64,000 nt of DNA from Cedecea davisae DSM 4568 (GCF_000412335.2 NZ_KE161030.1:530014-594013); one strand, 5' to 3'. Positions 52,161-62,093 are shown, counted from the stretch's first letter. The notes: generated from the sequence alone by a model not told the origin. A program made the numbers and translations.

Positions 52161-52700
52161 TTACTCTTCCTTATTTGTCAGCGGCCAGCGTTCAAGCGTC
52201 TGGTAGCGGGTTCTGCCTTGCTCAAAAATGGACTGGTACAGGCTAAACTCTTCCACCCTGAACTGCCAGCTAAAGCCCGGCGCGGGTAAAGCTACGGGGC
52301 GAATAGCGTTGCGGTACAGCGTGATATGAGGGTGAAACGGTAGCGGAGACTGGTAGCAGCCGCTTCGGGCCGCCTGAGATCGCAGCATATTTGCCAGCTG
52401 AAGCAGGCCGCGCGGTGCCTGACGCGGCCCCATCCAGACCACGCTTGAGCGCAGCCACTGCCCGGCATCGTCCAGCTTCAGGTTGAAACCGGGCTGGCGA
52501 ATACGCCCGGCAAGGCGGCTTAGCGCCCGGCATTTTTCTTCAGAGATGTCTCCCAGAAATGCCAGCGTCAGGTGCAGGTTAGCTGCCGCGACCGGCCGCC
52601 CCGCGTCGGCAGGAAATTCGGCGGCGCGCCAGTGGATAATCTGCTGTTGCACTTCGGACGGTAAGGTCAGGGCAAAAAACAGGCGGCGACTCTCGGCCAT
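52161..52700 (-). CDS. thpR: RNA 2',3'-cyclic phosphodiesterase ThpR
   Basis: ThpR (LigT) is a 2H phosphoesterase that opens 2',3'-cyclic phosphates and can join tRNA halves in vitro. The start MAESRRLFFALTLP gives 179 residues (E. coli 176); the frame stays open upstream but without homology. The two catalytic motifs are HLTLAF and HPHITLY. It is divergent from hrpB with a 73-bp gap and coupled to sfsA. Confidence 0.93.
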   Translation of the reverse strand: MAESRRLFFALTLPSEVQQQIIHWRAAEFPADAGRPVAAANLHLTLAFLGDISEEKCRALSRLAGRIRQPGFNLKLDDAGQWLRSSVVWMGPRQAPRGLLQLANMLRSQAARSGCYQSPLPFHPHITLYRNAIRPVALPAPGFSWQFRVEEFSLYQSIFEQGRTRYQTLERWPLTNKEE

Positions 52701-52773
52701 GGTTGTCTCTCGGTTATGGTTTGGCGGGATGCTACAATGCGCGACCGCCGATGTTAACCCTTTGGAGCCGTTT

Positions 52774-55209
52774 GTGTCGTCATTACCGGTCGCCGCCGTG
52801 TTGCCTGAAGTGCTTGAAGCACTCGCGCACGCCCCACAAGTTTTGCTTAATGCCCCTACCGGCGCAGGTAAATCCACCTGGCTGCCGCTGCAAATTCTCC
52901 AGCATAGCGGGCTGGAAGGGCGCATTTTGCTGCTTGAACCCCGCCGCCTTGCCGCCCGTAATGTTGCCCAGAGGCTGGCAGAGCTGCTGGGAGAGAAGCC
53001 GGGTGAAACGGTGGGTTACAGAATGCGCGCCGATAGCTGCGTCGGGCCAGATACCCGGCTGGAAGTGGTGACCGAGGGGATATTAACCCGCATGATCCAG
53101 CAAGACCCCGAACTTAGCGGCATCGGGTTGGTTATCCTCGATGAATTCCATGAGCGCAGCCTGCAGGCGGATCTTGCCCTGGCGCTGCTGCTCGACGTGC
53201 AGGCCGGGCTGCGCGATGACCTGAAAATTCTGATTATGTCCGCAACCCTGGATAACCAGCGTCTGCGGCAGTGCCTGCCCGACGCGCCGGTGATTACTTC
53301 TGAGGGGCGAGCTTTCCCTGTTGAGCGCCGTTTTAGTCCCTTGCCCGCTCATCAACGCTTTGACGAAGCGGTGGCGATAGCCGTGGCGGGTTTGCTGCGC
53401 GAAGAAAAAGGCTCCCTGCTGCTGTTTTTACCGGGCGTTGGCGAAATCCAGCGCGTGCAGGAGCAGTTGAAAGAGCGAGTGGCGGGCGACGTTCAGCTCT
53501 GCCCTTTGTATGGCGCTCTGCCGCTCAGCGAGCAGCGTAAGGCCATTCTCCCCGCCGTAGCGGGAACCCGCAAGGTTGTGCTGGCGACTAATATCGCGGA
53601 AACCAGCCTGACCATCGAAGGTATTCGGCTGGTGGTGGACGGCTCGCTTGAGCGCGTCGCCCGCTTTGATGTCCGCACCGGCCTGACTCGCCTTGTAACA
53701 CAGCGCGTAAGCCAGGCTTCTATGATCCAGCGCGCAGGGCGTGCCGGGCGACTGGAGCCAGGGATTTGCCTGCACCTGACCAGCGCCGAGCAGGCTGAGC
53801 GGGCCAGCGCTCAGGGCGAACCGGAAATCCTGCAAAGCGATCTTTCTGGCCTACAGCTTGAGCTGCTGCAATGGGGCTGCCGGGACGTGAGCCAGCTGAC
53901 CTGGCTTGATACTCCGCCTGAAGCGAACCTTGCGGCGGCCCGCAGGCTTTTGCGCCAGCTGGGGGCGATGGATGAGCAGCAAAGGCTCAGCGCAAACGGG
54001 CAAAAGATGGCGCAGTTGGGCAACGATCCGCGTCTGGCTGCGATGCTGGTTGCCGCAAAAACGGCGGATGAGCAGGCTACGGCGGCGCTGCTGGCCGCGA
54101 TTCTGGAAGAGCCACCGCGTACTCACGGCGGCGGCGATTTACGCGTAATGTTTGACGGCAAAAACGCTAACTGGCGGCAGCGTGCGGCTCAACTGCTGAA
54201 AAGAATAAACTCGCGCGGCGGCACGGCGGATATCTCCCTGGCTATGCCGCTGCTGGCCACCGCCTTTGCAGACCGCATTGCCCGGCGACGCGGTGCGGAA
54301 GGGCGCTATCAGCTGGCCAACGGCATGGGCGCGATGCTGGAGCAGGATGATGCCATGACGCGCCACGAATGGCTGATTGCTCCGCTGCTGTTGCAGGGAA
54401 GCCAGTCGCCGGATGCGAGAATTTTGCTGGCGCTGCCGCTGGATATTGAAGAGCTGGTGGCCCGCGTGCCGCAGCTGCTGACGGAAAGCGACTCCGTGGA
54501 GTGGGACGAAGAGCGCGGCTCGCTGAAGGCATATCGCCGCAGGCAAATCGGCAGGCTGGTGGTTAAAGTCCAGCTGCTGGCGAAACCTTCGGAAGAAGAG
54601 ATGCAGTTGGCGATTTTAAACGGCATACGCGAGCGCGGGCTCGATCTGCTGGAGTGGTCAATCCCGGCGCAGCAGCTGCGTTTACGCCTCGCCTGCGCCG
54701 CCCGCTGGCTGCCGGAACAGAAATGGCCCGCGGTTGACGATGAATCGCTGCTGGCAACGCTGGAAGAGTGGCTGCTGCCTGAAATGCGCGGCGTTCATTC
54801 GCTGCGGGCGCTGAAAAATATCGATCTCAGCAGGGCGCTGGGCAACCTGCTCGACTGGCCGATGCGTCAACGGCTGGATAGTGCCCTGCCAACTCATTAC
54901 ACTGTGCCGACCGGAAGCCAGATTGCGATTCGCTATCACAGCGATAATCCTCCTGCGCTGGCGGTACGCATGCAGGAGATGTTTGGCGAAGCGCAAACTC
55001 CCGCTATTGCCGGGGGGCGCGTTCCGCTGGTGCTTGAGCTATTATCTCCGGCGCAGCGTCCGCTGCAAATAACCCGCGATTTAACCGCCTTCTGGAACGG
55101 CGCTTATCGCGAAGTGCAGAAAGAGATGAAGGGGCGCTACCCGAAACACGTGTGGCCGGACGATCCGGCGAATACCGCGCCGACGCGCCGCACGAAAAAG
55201 TATTCCTGA
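52774..55209 (+). CDS. hrpB: ATP-dependent RNA helicase HrpB
   Basis: HrpB is a DEAH-box helicase; no clear phenotype is known in E. coli. The start is GTG (Val-Ser-Ser-Leu-Pro) with GGAG 6 nt upstream, giving 811 residues. Walker A APTGAGKSTWLPLQ, motif II LDEFHERSLQ, motif III IMSATLDNQ and motif VI QRAGRAGR are intact. The C-terminal domain ends WPDDPANTAPTRRTKKYS. The frame is open far upstream into the thpR region, so homology decides the start. Confidence 0.94.
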   Translation: MSSLPVAAVLPEVLEALAHAPQVLLNAPTGAGKSTWLPLQILQHSGLEGRILLLEPRRLAARNVAQRLAELLGEKPGETVGYRMRADSCVGPDTRLEVVTEGILTRMIQQDPELSGIGLVILDEFHERSLQADLALALLLDVQAGLRDDLKILIMSATLDNQRLRQCLPDAPVITSEGRAFPVERRFSPLPAHQRFDEAVAIAVAGLLREEKGSLLLFLPGVGEIQRVQEQLKERVAGDVQLCPLYGALPLSEQRKAILPAVAGTRKVVLATNIAETSLTIEGIRLVVDGSLERVARFDVRTGLTRLVTQRVSQASMIQRAGRAGRLEPGICLHLTSAEQAERASAQGEPEILQSDLSGLQLELLQWGCRDVSQLTWLDTPPEANLAAARRLLRQLGAMDEQQRLSANGQKMAQLGNDPRLAAMLVAAKTADEQATAALLAAILEEPPRTHGGGDLRVMFDGKNANWRQRAAQLLKRINSRGGTADISLAMPLLATAFADRIARRRGAEGRYQLANGMGAMLEQDDAMTRHEWLIAPLLLQGSQSPDARILLALPLDIEELVARVPQLLTESDSVEWDEERGSLKAYRRRQIGRLVVKVQLLAKPSEEEMQLAILNGIRERGLDLLEWSIPAQQLRLRLACAARWLPEQKWPAVDDESLLATLEEWLLPEMRGVHSLRALKNIDLSRALGNLLDWPMRQRLDSALPTHYTVPTGSQIAIRYHSDNPPALAVRMQEMFGEAQTPAIAGGRVPLVLELLSPAQRPLQITRDLTAFWNGAYREVQKEMKGRYPKHVWPDDPANTAPTRRTKKYS

Positions 55210-55218
55210 GGGCGCCAA

Positions 55219-55239
55219 CCCTCTCCCAAAGGGAGAGGG
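55219..55239. repeat. REP-like palindrome, copy 3
   Basis: CCCTCTCCC and GGGAGAGGG arms around AAA in the hrpB-mrcB gap. Only the core stem is clear; the GGGTGAG tail is not recognisable. Confidence 0.55.
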
Positions 55240-55252
55240 AGCAAACATGAAA

Positions 55253-55287
55253 AGACATTCTTGATAAGAATGTCTGGCTGTTTTTTT
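55253..55287 (+). terminator. Possible terminator after hrpB
   Basis: AGACATTCTT and AAGAATGTCT pair over 10 bp with a GAT loop, and a seven-T run begins 5 nt after the stem. The spacing between stem and T run is longer than usual, so efficiency is uncertain. Confidence 0.55.
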
Positions 55288-55364
55288 GAGAGATTTCTTC
55301 TTTCGTATTGCGCGGAAGAACGGAGAATCGGGCCCTTGCGCCTGAACTTTTGTGGAGAAGATGC

Positions 55365-57923
55365 ATGGCGGGGAATGACCGCGAGCCGATTGGACGTAAA
55401 GGAAAAGCAACACGTCCGGCAAAAGAGAAGGTGAGCCGTCGTCAGGTCAGGGATGAGGATTATGACGACGATTACGAAGATGACGACTACGAAGACGAGG
55501 AGCCAATGCCGCCGCGTAAAGGAAAAGGTAAGGGTAAGGGATCGGGCCGCCCGTCGAAAAAACGCCGCTTCTTCTGGCTGCTGGTGAAGCTGGCTATCAT
55601 CTTCACAATTGCGTTTGCCATCTACGGGGTTTATCTCGACCAGCAAATCCGCAGCCGCATTGACGGCAAAGTCTGGCAACTGCCGGCGGCGGTATACGGC
55701 CGCATGGTCAACCTTGAACCGGATATGCCGTATAACAAGGCGGAGATGGTCAAGCTGCTGGAAGCGACCCAGTACCGCCAGGTTTCGAGCATGACTCGCC
55801 CGGGCGAGTTTACCGTGCAGGGCAACAGCATCGAGCTCATCCGTCGTCCGTTTGACTTCCCGGACGGGAAAGAAGGGCAGATCCGCGCTCGCCTGGTGTT
55901 TGACGGCGGGCGTCTGGAATCTATCCAGAATATGGACAATAACCGCAGCTTCGGGATTTTCCGCCTCGACCCGCGCCTGATAACCATGCTCTCTTCGCCA
56001 AACGGCGAGCAGCGCCTGTTTGTGCCGCGCTCTGGCTTCCCGGACCTGCTGGTAGATACGCTTATCGCTACCGAAGACCGCCATTTCTATGAACATGACG
56101 GGATTAGCATTTATTCCATCGGCCGTGCGGTGCTGGCTAACCTGACGGCGGGGCGTGCGGTGCAGGGCGGCAGTACGCTGACCCAACAGCTGGTAAAAAA
56201 CCTGTTCCTGACCAACCAGCGTACGCTGTGGCGTAAAGCCAACGAAGCGTACATGGCGATTATCATGGACGCCCGCTATGACAAAGACCGCATTCTGGAG
56301 CTGTACCTGAACGAGGTTTACCTCGGCCAGAGCGGTGACGATCAGATTCGCGGCTTCCCGCTGGCGAGTCTTTACTACTTCGGCCGCCCGGTTGACGAGC
56401 TGAGCCTCGATCAGCAGGCGCTGCTGGTGGGCATGGTCAAAGGCGCGTCGCTATATAACCCGTGGCGTAATCCGAAGCTGGCGCTGGAGCGTCGTAACCT
56501 GGTGCTGCGCCTGCTGCAAGAGCAGAAGGTTATCGACCAGGAGCTGTACGACATGCTGAGCGCCCGTCCTCTGGGCGTGCAGCCGCGCGGCGGCGTTATT
56601 TCCCCGCAGCCTGCCTTTATGCAGATGGTGCGTCAGGAGTTGCAGGACAAGCTGGGCGATAAAGTGAAAGATCTCTCCGGCGTGAAGATCTTTACCACCT
56701 TTGACTCCGTTTCTCAGGATGCGGCTGAAAAAGCCGTAACCGAAGGCGTTCCGGTACTGCGCGCTTCGCGCAAGCTGAACGATCTGGAAGCGGCGATGGT
56801 GATTGTTGACCGCTTTACCGGTGAAGTTCGTGCCGTGGTCGGCGGGGCGGAGCCTCAGTTTGCGGGCTTCAACCGCGCATTGCAGGCTCGTCGTTCTATC
56901 GGCTCGCTGGCAAAACCGGCGACCTATCTGACGGCGCTAAGCCAGCCGGACACATTCCGCCTGAATACCTGGCTTGCCGATGCCCCAATTGGCATCAAGT
57001 TGTCGAATGGGCAGGTATGGTCGCCGCAAAACGATAACCACCAATATAGTGGGCAGGTGATGTTGGTTGACGCCCTGACGCGCTCTATGAACGTGCCGAC
57101 CGTCAACCTCGGGATGACGCTGGGTCTACCGGCTATTACCGATACCTGGACTAAGCTCGGTGTGCCAAAAGACCAGCTGAATCCGGTTCCGTCGATGATC
57201 CTGGGGGCGCTGAACCTGACGCCGATTCAGGTCGCGCAGGCGTTCCAGACCATTGCCAGCGGCGGTAACCGCGCAACGCTGTCTGCGCTGCGTTCCGTTA
57301 TTGCCGAAGACGGCACGGTGTTGTACCAGAGCTTCCCGCAGGCCGAACAGGCCGTTCCGGCTCAAGCCGCTTACCTGACGCTGTTTGGTATGCAGCAGGT
57401 TGTGGCTCGCGGTACGGGTCGTGCGCTGGGCGGTAAATACCCGAACCTGCATTTGGCGGGTAAAACGGGGACCACCAACAACAATGTGGATACGTGGTTT
57501 GCCGGTATTGATGGCCGGGAAGTTACCATTACGTGGGTTGGCCGCGATAATAACCAGCCGACCAAACTGTACGGTGCCAGCGGCGCGATGTCCCTGTATC
57601 AGCGCTATCTGTCGAACCAGTCGCCGATCCCTCTGGATCTGACCGAGCCGGAAGATATCGTCGATATGGGCGTCAACAGCGCGGGCTACTTCCAGTGCGG
57701 AGGCGGGGGCGACCGCATTCTGCCGGTATGGACGACGAATCCAAATGCGTTGTGCCAGCAGAGCCAGCAGGAAGAGCAGTCGGCTAATCCATTTAGCCAG
57801 ACTCCTGCGGGCCAGCAGCCTCAACAGCAGCCGCAGCAGCAACCTCAGCAACAGCAGCCCGCTCAGGAGCAGAAGAGCGACGGCGTTGCCGGTTGGATCA
57901 AAGATATGTTCGGCGGTAACTAA
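55365..57923 (+). CDS. mrcB: Penicillin-binding protein 1B (bifunctional peptidoglycan synthase)
   Basis: PBP1B polymerises and crosslinks peptidoglycan in the periplasm and is activated by LpoB. The start [13 protein letters not shown], with GGAG 7 nt upstream, gives 852 residues (E. coli 844). An acidic Asp/Glu/Tyr-rich then Lys-rich cytoplasmic tail precedes a membrane segment at about 69-90. The glycosyltransferase motif [10 protein letters not shown] is followed by the transpeptidase motifs SLAKP, SMN and GKTGTTNN. The C-terminal tail is Gln/Pro-rich and is the most variable part. Confidence 0.96.
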   Translation: MAGNDREPIGRKGKATRPAKEKVSRRQVRDEDYDDDYEDDDYEDEEPMPPRKGKGKGKGSGRPSKKRRFFWLLVKLAIIFTIAFAIYGVYLDQQIRSRIDGKVWQLPAAVYGRMVNLEPDMPYNKAEMVKLLEATQYRQVSSMTRPGEFTVQGNSIELIRRPFDFPDGKEGQIRARLVFDGGRLESIQNMDNNRSFGIFRLDPRLITMLSSPNGEQRLFVPRSGFPDLLVDTLIATEDRHFYEHDGISIYSIGRAVLANLTAGRAVQGGSTLTQQLVKNLFLTNQRTLWRKANEAYMAIIMDARYDKDRILELYLNEVYLGQSGDDQIRGFPLASLYYFGRPVDELSLDQQALLVGMVKGASLYNPWRNPKLALERRNLVLRLLQEQKVIDQELYDMLSARPLGVQPRGGVISPQPAFMQMVRQELQDKLGDKVKDLSGVKIFTTFDSVSQDAAEKAVTEGVPVLRASRKLNDLEAAMVIVDRFTGEVRAVVGGAEPQFAGFNRALQARRSIGSLAKPATYLTALSQPDTFRLNTWLADAPIGIKLSNGQVWSPQNDNHQYSGQVMLVDALTRSMNVPTVNLGMTLGLPAITDTWTKLGVPKDQLNPVPSMILGALNLTPIQVAQAFQTIASGGNRATLSALRSVIAEDGTVLYQSFPQAEQAVPAQAAYLTLFGMQQVVARGTGRALGGKYPNLHLAGKTGTTNNNVDTWFAGIDGREVTITWVGRDNNQPTKLYGASGAMSLYQRYLSNQSPIPLDLTEPEDIVDMGVNSAGYFQCGGGGDRILPVWTTNPNALCQQSQQEEQSANPFSQTPAGQQPQQQPQQQPQQQQPAQEQKSDGVAGWIKDMFGGN

Positions 57924-57934
57924 GTTGACTCTTT

Positions 57935-57958
57935 ACCCTCTCCCGCCCGGGAGAGGGT
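57935..57958. repeat. REP-like palindrome, copy 4
   Basis: ACCCTCTCCCG and CGGGAGAGGGT pair perfectly over 11 bp around CC, 12 nt after the mrcB stop. It may also end the mrcB transcript, but there is no long T tract. Confidence 0.6.
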
Positions 57959-58085
57959 TCCTTATCCTAAATTTCACACCTCAATAACACCCTATAAACC
58001 ATCCGGTTATTTCTTAATCCCTTAGCTATTGCGAGGATGTGAAGCGCTTGCTATGCACGATTCGTTTCGTCTATTATCCTGCGGG

Positions 58086-58113
58086 CATAATAATAATTAT
58101 CGTTTACGTTATC
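58086..58113. promoter_or_regulatory. Fur box region upstream of fhuA
   Basis: Two overlapping matches to the 19-bp Fur consensus GATAATGATAATCATTATC lie at 58086-58104 (13 of 19) and 58095-58113 (11 of 19), within AT-rich sequence 28-55 nt upstream of the fhuA start. A TTGCTA-N18-TATTAT promoter candidate (58048-58077) lies just before. Iron repression of fhuACDB by Fur is established in E. coli. Confidence 0.65.
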
Positions 58114-58140
58114 ATTTACTACTTCATCAGAGAAAATATC

Positions 58141-60348
58141 ATGGCGCGTTCATTCACTGGTCAGCCAGCCAAAAACCCTGTCCGTAAGCTTGCCCTGTTT
58201 GTCGCTGCGGCGGTGGGAAGCGTAAGCGTAAGCAGCTTTGCTGCGGGCACTAATAGCACCCAAAAAGAAGACACTATTACGGTTTCTGCCAGCGCTGTAC
58301 CGGCGGAAAGCGCATGGGGTCCGTCACCGACGATTGCGGCCAAGCGTTCCGCAACCGCGACCAAAACCGACACCCCAATTGAAAAGACGCCACAGTCTAT
58401 TTCCGTGGTAACCCGCGAAGAGATGGACACCCGTCAACCGCAGACGGTGAAAGAAGCTCTGGATTACACCCCTGGCGTGTTCTCTACTCGTGGAAGTTCT
58501 TCAACTTATGATGTTGTATCCATTCGTGGTTTCACGACATCTTCGACCGTTAACACTAACCAATATCTGGATGGAATGAAGCTGCAGGGAGATAACTACT
58601 CTGAGGCTTCTATGGATCCTTATTTCCTGGAGCGTGTTGAGCTGCTGCGTGGCCCTGTTTCTGTGCTTTATGGTAAAAGCCATCCTGGCGGCGTAGTGAG
58701 TATGGTCAGCAAGCGCCCAACGACCGAGCCGCTGCACGAAATACAATTTAAAATGGGCACCAACAACCTGTGGCAGACTGGTTTCGACTTCAGCGATGCG
58801 CTGGATGATAACGGTGAATTCTCCTACCGCCTGACTGGATTAGGCCGCAGCGAAAATGCTCAGCAAGATATGGTTAAATCAAATCGCTATGCTATTGCTC
58901 CATCCTTTAGCTGGCGTCCTGATGACAAAACAGATTTCACGTTCCTGAGTAATTTCCAAAGCGATCCGAACGCAGGTTATTACGGCTGGCTTCCTCGCCA
59001 GGGAACGGTTGTTCCTTACGTTGATGCCAATGGCAATTCTCATAAATTACCAACTGATTTCAATGAAGGTGAGAGAGACAACAAAATGTCTCGTCGCCAG
59101 CAAATGGTTGGATATAGCTTTGCGCACGAGTTCAACGATACCTGGACCGTTCGCCAGAATCTTCGCTATACACGTATTCACACGCTTTATGATTCCGTTT
59201 ACGGAAATGGCTATATCTCTCCTGGACAGATTAGTCGTGCTTACGTTCGTTCTGACGAGGATCTTAATAACTTCTCAGTAGATACTCAGGCACAGGCTAA
59301 ATTTGCCACTGGTGCGGTTGACCATACTCTGTTGACCGGCGTTGATTACATGCGTATGCGTAACGACATTGATGCTATGTATGGCTCTGCTGACCCACTT
59401 AGCATGAGTAATCCGCAGTACGGCAATGCGAACGTTGTGACTAACTTCCCTTATGCAGTCATTAACCGTCAGCAGCAGACGGGACTTTACATGCAGGATC
59501 AGGCTGAGTGGAACAGGTTTGTTCTGACGCTGGGTGGCCGATATGATTTTGCTAAAACGTCTACCTTTACGCGTTCCTCAGGAACCCTGGCTGAGGTTAA
59601 CGATAAGCAATTCACATGGCGCGGTGGCCTGAATTATCTCTTCGATAATGGCATCTCCCCTTACGTAAGCTACAGCGAATCCTTTGAACCGGTGTCAGGC
59701 TCTACCAGGCAAGGTAAGCCGTTTGATCCGTCTAAAGGGAAACAGTACGAAGCGGGTGTGAAATACGTACCTAAAGACATGCCGGTAACGGTAACCGCTG
59801 CCGTTTATCACCTGACTAAAGACAAGAACTTAACTGTCGATCCTGACAATAGTGCCTTTAGTGTTCAGGGTGGGGAAATTCGCTCACGCGGTCTGGAGCT
59901 GGAAGCTAAAGCCGCTGTTAACGCAAATATCAACCTGACCGCTTCCTACACATACACTGATGCTGAATATACTCATGACACGCTGTATCAGGGTAAGCGT
60001 CCGGCAGAAGTTCCACGTAACATGGCCTCTCTCTGGGCTGATTACACCTTCCACGAGACCGCGCTGAGTGGATTCACCTTCGGGGCTGGTGCTCGTTATG
60101 TTGGTGCAACATCCAGCTTCTACGCCTCCGGTCCGCAGGTGAATGATACGTTTAACGTGCCGAGCTATACCGTTGCTGATGCTATGGTTAAATACGATCT
60201 TGCTCGTTTCGGATTACCTGGCTCTTCCGTCGCTGTGAACGTCAACAATCTGTTTAACCGCGAGTATGTCTCAAGCTGCTACCGCGATTACGCATGCTAT
60301 TGGGGCGCAGAGCGTCAGGTGGTTGCCACCGCGACCTTCCGCTTCTAA
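58141..60348 (+). CDS. fhuA: Ferrichrome outer-membrane receptor FhuA
   Basis: FhuA is a TonB-dependent beta-barrel importer of ferrichrome and, in E. coli, receptor for phages T1, T5 and phi80. The chosen ATG gives 735 residues (E. coli 747); the frame extends upstream without homology. There is a signal peptide (about residues 1-35), the TonB box DTITV at 44-48, a plug domain to about 195, then the barrel ending in VVATATFRF with terminal Phe. Loop 4 is about 18 residues shorter than in E. coli and lacks its cysteine pair. The C-terminal Cys pair (SSCYRDYACYWG) is kept. The middle of the gene is AT-rich compared with fhuCDB. Confidence 0.94.
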   Translation: MARSFTGQPAKNPVRKLALFVAAAVGSVSVSSFAAGTNSTQKEDTITVSASAVPAESAWGPSPTIAAKRSATATKTDTPIEKTPQSISVVTREEMDTRQPQTVKEALDYTPGVFSTRGSSSTYDVVSIRGFTTSSTVNTNQYLDGMKLQGDNYSEASMDPYFLERVELLRGPVSVLYGKSHPGGVVSMVSKRPTTEPLHEIQFKMGTNNLWQTGFDFSDALDDNGEFSYRLTGLGRSENAQQDMVKSNRYAIAPSFSWRPDDKTDFTFLSNFQSDPNAGYYGWLPRQGTVVPYVDANGNSHKLPTDFNEGERDNKMSRRQQMVGYSFAHEFNDTWTVRQNLRYTRIHTLYDSVYGNGYISPGQISRAYVRSDEDLNNFSVDTQAQAKFATGAVDHTLLTGVDYMRMRNDIDAMYGSADPLSMSNPQYGNANVVTNFPYAVINRQQQTGLYMQDQAEWNRFVLTLGGRYDFAKTSTFTRSSGTLAEVNDKQFTWRGGLNYLFDNGISPYVSYSESFEPVSGSTRQGKPFDPSKGKQYEAGVKYVPKDMPVTVTAAVYHLTKDKNLTVDPDNSAFSVQGGEIRSRGLELEAKAAVNANINLTASYTYTDAEYTHDTLYQGKRPAEVPRNMASLWADYTFHETALSGFTFGAGARYVGATSSFYASGPQVNDTFNVPSYTVADAMVKYDLARFGLPGSSVAVNVNNLFNREYVSSCYRDYACYWGAERQVVATATFRF

Positions 60349-60358
60349 CTTGTCTCCC

Positions 60359-60378
60359 GGGCACGGTTCGCCGTGCCC
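60359..60378 (+). other. UUCG-loop hairpin between fhuA and fhuC
   Basis: GGGCACGG and CCGTGCCC form a perfect 8-bp stem with a TTCG loop, 10 nt after the fhuA stop. No T tract follows. Such a stable intercistronic hairpin can block 3' exonucleases or reduce readthrough, which would favour more FhuA than FhuCDB. Confidence 0.65.
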
Positions 60379-60396
60379 TTCACTAAGATGGCTACC

Positions 60397-61194
60397 ATGC
60401 AGGATAAACACCTTCATCCCGACACCACTTTTAGCCTCACCGATGTCACCTTCCGCGTGCCCGGGCGCACCTTACTCCATCCGCTTTCCATCACCTTTCC
60501 GGTGGGCAAAGTCACCGGCCTGATTGGCCACAACGGTTCCGGTAAATCGACGCTGCTGAAAATGCTCGGTCGCCATCAGAAGCCGTCGGACGGGGATATT
60601 CTGCTTAACTCGCAGCCGCTGGATAGCTGGAGCAGCAAGGCTTTTGCTCGCCAGGTTGCCTATCTGCCGCAGCAGTTGCCCGCGGCCGAAGGGATGACGG
60701 TACGTGAACTGGTGGCGATTGGTCGTTATCCGTGGCACGGGGCGTTGGGGCGTTTTGGCGTAGCCGATCGTGAACAGGTCGACGAGGCTATTAGCCTTGT
60801 GGGGCTGAAGCCGTTTGCCCATCGCCTGGTGGACAGCCTTTCCGGCGGTGAGCGCCAGCGCGCGTGGATTGCGATGCTGGTGGCGCAGGATAGCCGCTGC
60901 CTGCTGCTTGATGAGCCAACCTCCGCGCTGGATATTGCTCACCAGGTTGATGTCCTCGCGCTTATTCATCGCCTTAGCCAGGAGCGTGGCCTGACGGTGA
61001 TTGCCGTTCTGCATGATATCAATATGGCCGCACGCTATTGCGACAACCTGGTTGCGCTGCGCGGCGGAGAAATGATTGCTCAAGGCTCGCCGCAGGAACT
61101 GATGCAAAGCGAGACGCTGGAGCATATCTACGGCATTCCGATGGGCATCCTCCCGCATCCGGCGGGCGCTGCGCCGGTAAGTTTTGTTTACTGA
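60397..61194 (+). CDS. fhuC: Ferric hydroxamate ABC transporter ATPase FhuC
   Basis: FhuC powers uptake of ferric hydroxamates through FhuB. The start MQDKHLHPDTTFSL gives 265 residues as in E. coli; an upstream ATG is ignored. Walker A LIGHNGSGKSTLLKML, signature SLSGGERQRAWIAM, Walker B CLLLDEPTSALDI and the H-loop VLHDINMA are intact. The stop overlaps the fhuD start (TGATG). Confidence 0.97.
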   Translation: MQDKHLHPDTTFSLTDVTFRVPGRTLLHPLSITFPVGKVTGLIGHNGSGKSTLLKMLGRHQKPSDGDILLNSQPLDSWSSKAFARQVAYLPQQLPAAEGMTVRELVAIGRYPWHGALGRFGVADREQVDEAISLVGLKPFAHRLVDSLSGGERQRAWIAMLVAQDSRCLLLDEPTSALDIAHQVDVLALIHRLSQERGLTVIAVLHDINMAARYCDNLVALRGGEMIAQGSPQELMQSETLEHIYGIPMGILPHPAGAAPVSFVY

Positions 61195-62093
61195 TGAGCG
61201 GCATAAATGACTTCCTGTTAACCCGTCGCCGCCTTCTGGCGGCGATGGCGCTTTCACCGCTGCTGCTGAAGATGAATGCCGCCCATGCGGCAACGCCCGA
61301 TGCGAACCGCATCATTGCGCTTGAGTGGCTGCCGGTGGAGCTGATGATGGCCCTGGGCGTTACGCCGATGGCTGTCGCCGATATCCCTAACTACCGCATC
61401 TGGGTTAATGAACCTAAGCTACCTGAAGATGTGGTAGACGTTGGCCTGCGCACCGAGCCTAATCTGGAGCTGATGGCGCAGCTCAAACCTTCTCTGATCC
61501 TCTACTCCGCAGGCTACGGTCCGTCGCCGGAGAAAATCACCCGCATCGCGCCGGGGCTTGGATTCAACTTTAACGATGGCTCCGGCAAACCGCTGGACGT
61601 TGCCCGCAAGTCTTTAATTCAGCTTGGCGACACGCTTGGCATGCAGCAGGCCGCCAGCCGTCATCTGGCCGGATTTGACTCATTTATCGCCAGCATGCGG
61701 CCGCGTTTTGCCGCTCGCGGCGATCGCCCGGTGCTGCTGATGTCATTCCTGGACAACCGCCACGCGCTGGTTGTCGGCAAACACAGCCTGTTCCAGCAGG
61801 TGATGGATCTGCTCGGCGTGAAAAATGCCTGGCAGGAAGAAACCAATTTCTGGGGAACTGCGGTGGTTGGTATAGAGCGGCTGGCGGCGATTAAAGATGC
61901 TGATGTGCTGTGTTTTGATCATAAAAACGAGGCTATAGCTCGCCAGGTTGCGGCCACGCCGCTGTGGAAGGCGATGCCGTTTATTCGCCAGAACCGTTTT
62001 CAGCAGGTTCCCGCTGTCTGGCTGTACGGCACGACGATGTCGGCGATGCATTTCGCCAGCGTGCTGGATGACGGGCTGAGGAGCATCTCATGA
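61194..62093 (+). CDS. fhuD: Ferric hydroxamate periplasmic binding protein FhuD
   Basis: FhuD carries ferric hydroxamates across the periplasm to FhuBC. The product is 299 residues (E. coli 296). A twin-arginine-like signal, TRRRLLAAMALSPLLLKM, ends near AAHAA. The mature part shows LEWLPVELMMALGVTPMAVA and AVWLYGTTMSAMHF of the class III binding-protein fold. It overlaps fhuC by 1 nt and fhuB by 4 nt. Confidence 0.95.
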   Translation: MSGINDFLLTRRRLLAAMALSPLLLKMNAAHAATPDANRIIALEWLPVELMMALGVTPMAVADIPNYRIWVNEPKLPEDVVDVGLRTEPNLELMAQLKPSLILYSAGYGPSPEKITRIAPGLGFNFNDGSGKPLDVARKSLIQLGDTLGMQQAASRHLAGFDSFIASMRPRFAARGDRPVLLMSFLDNRHALVVGKHSLFQQVMDLLGVKNAWQEETNFWGTAVVGIERLAAIKDADVLCFDHKNEAIARQVAATPLWKAMPFIRQNRFQQVPAVWLYGTTMSAMHFASVLDDGLRSIS

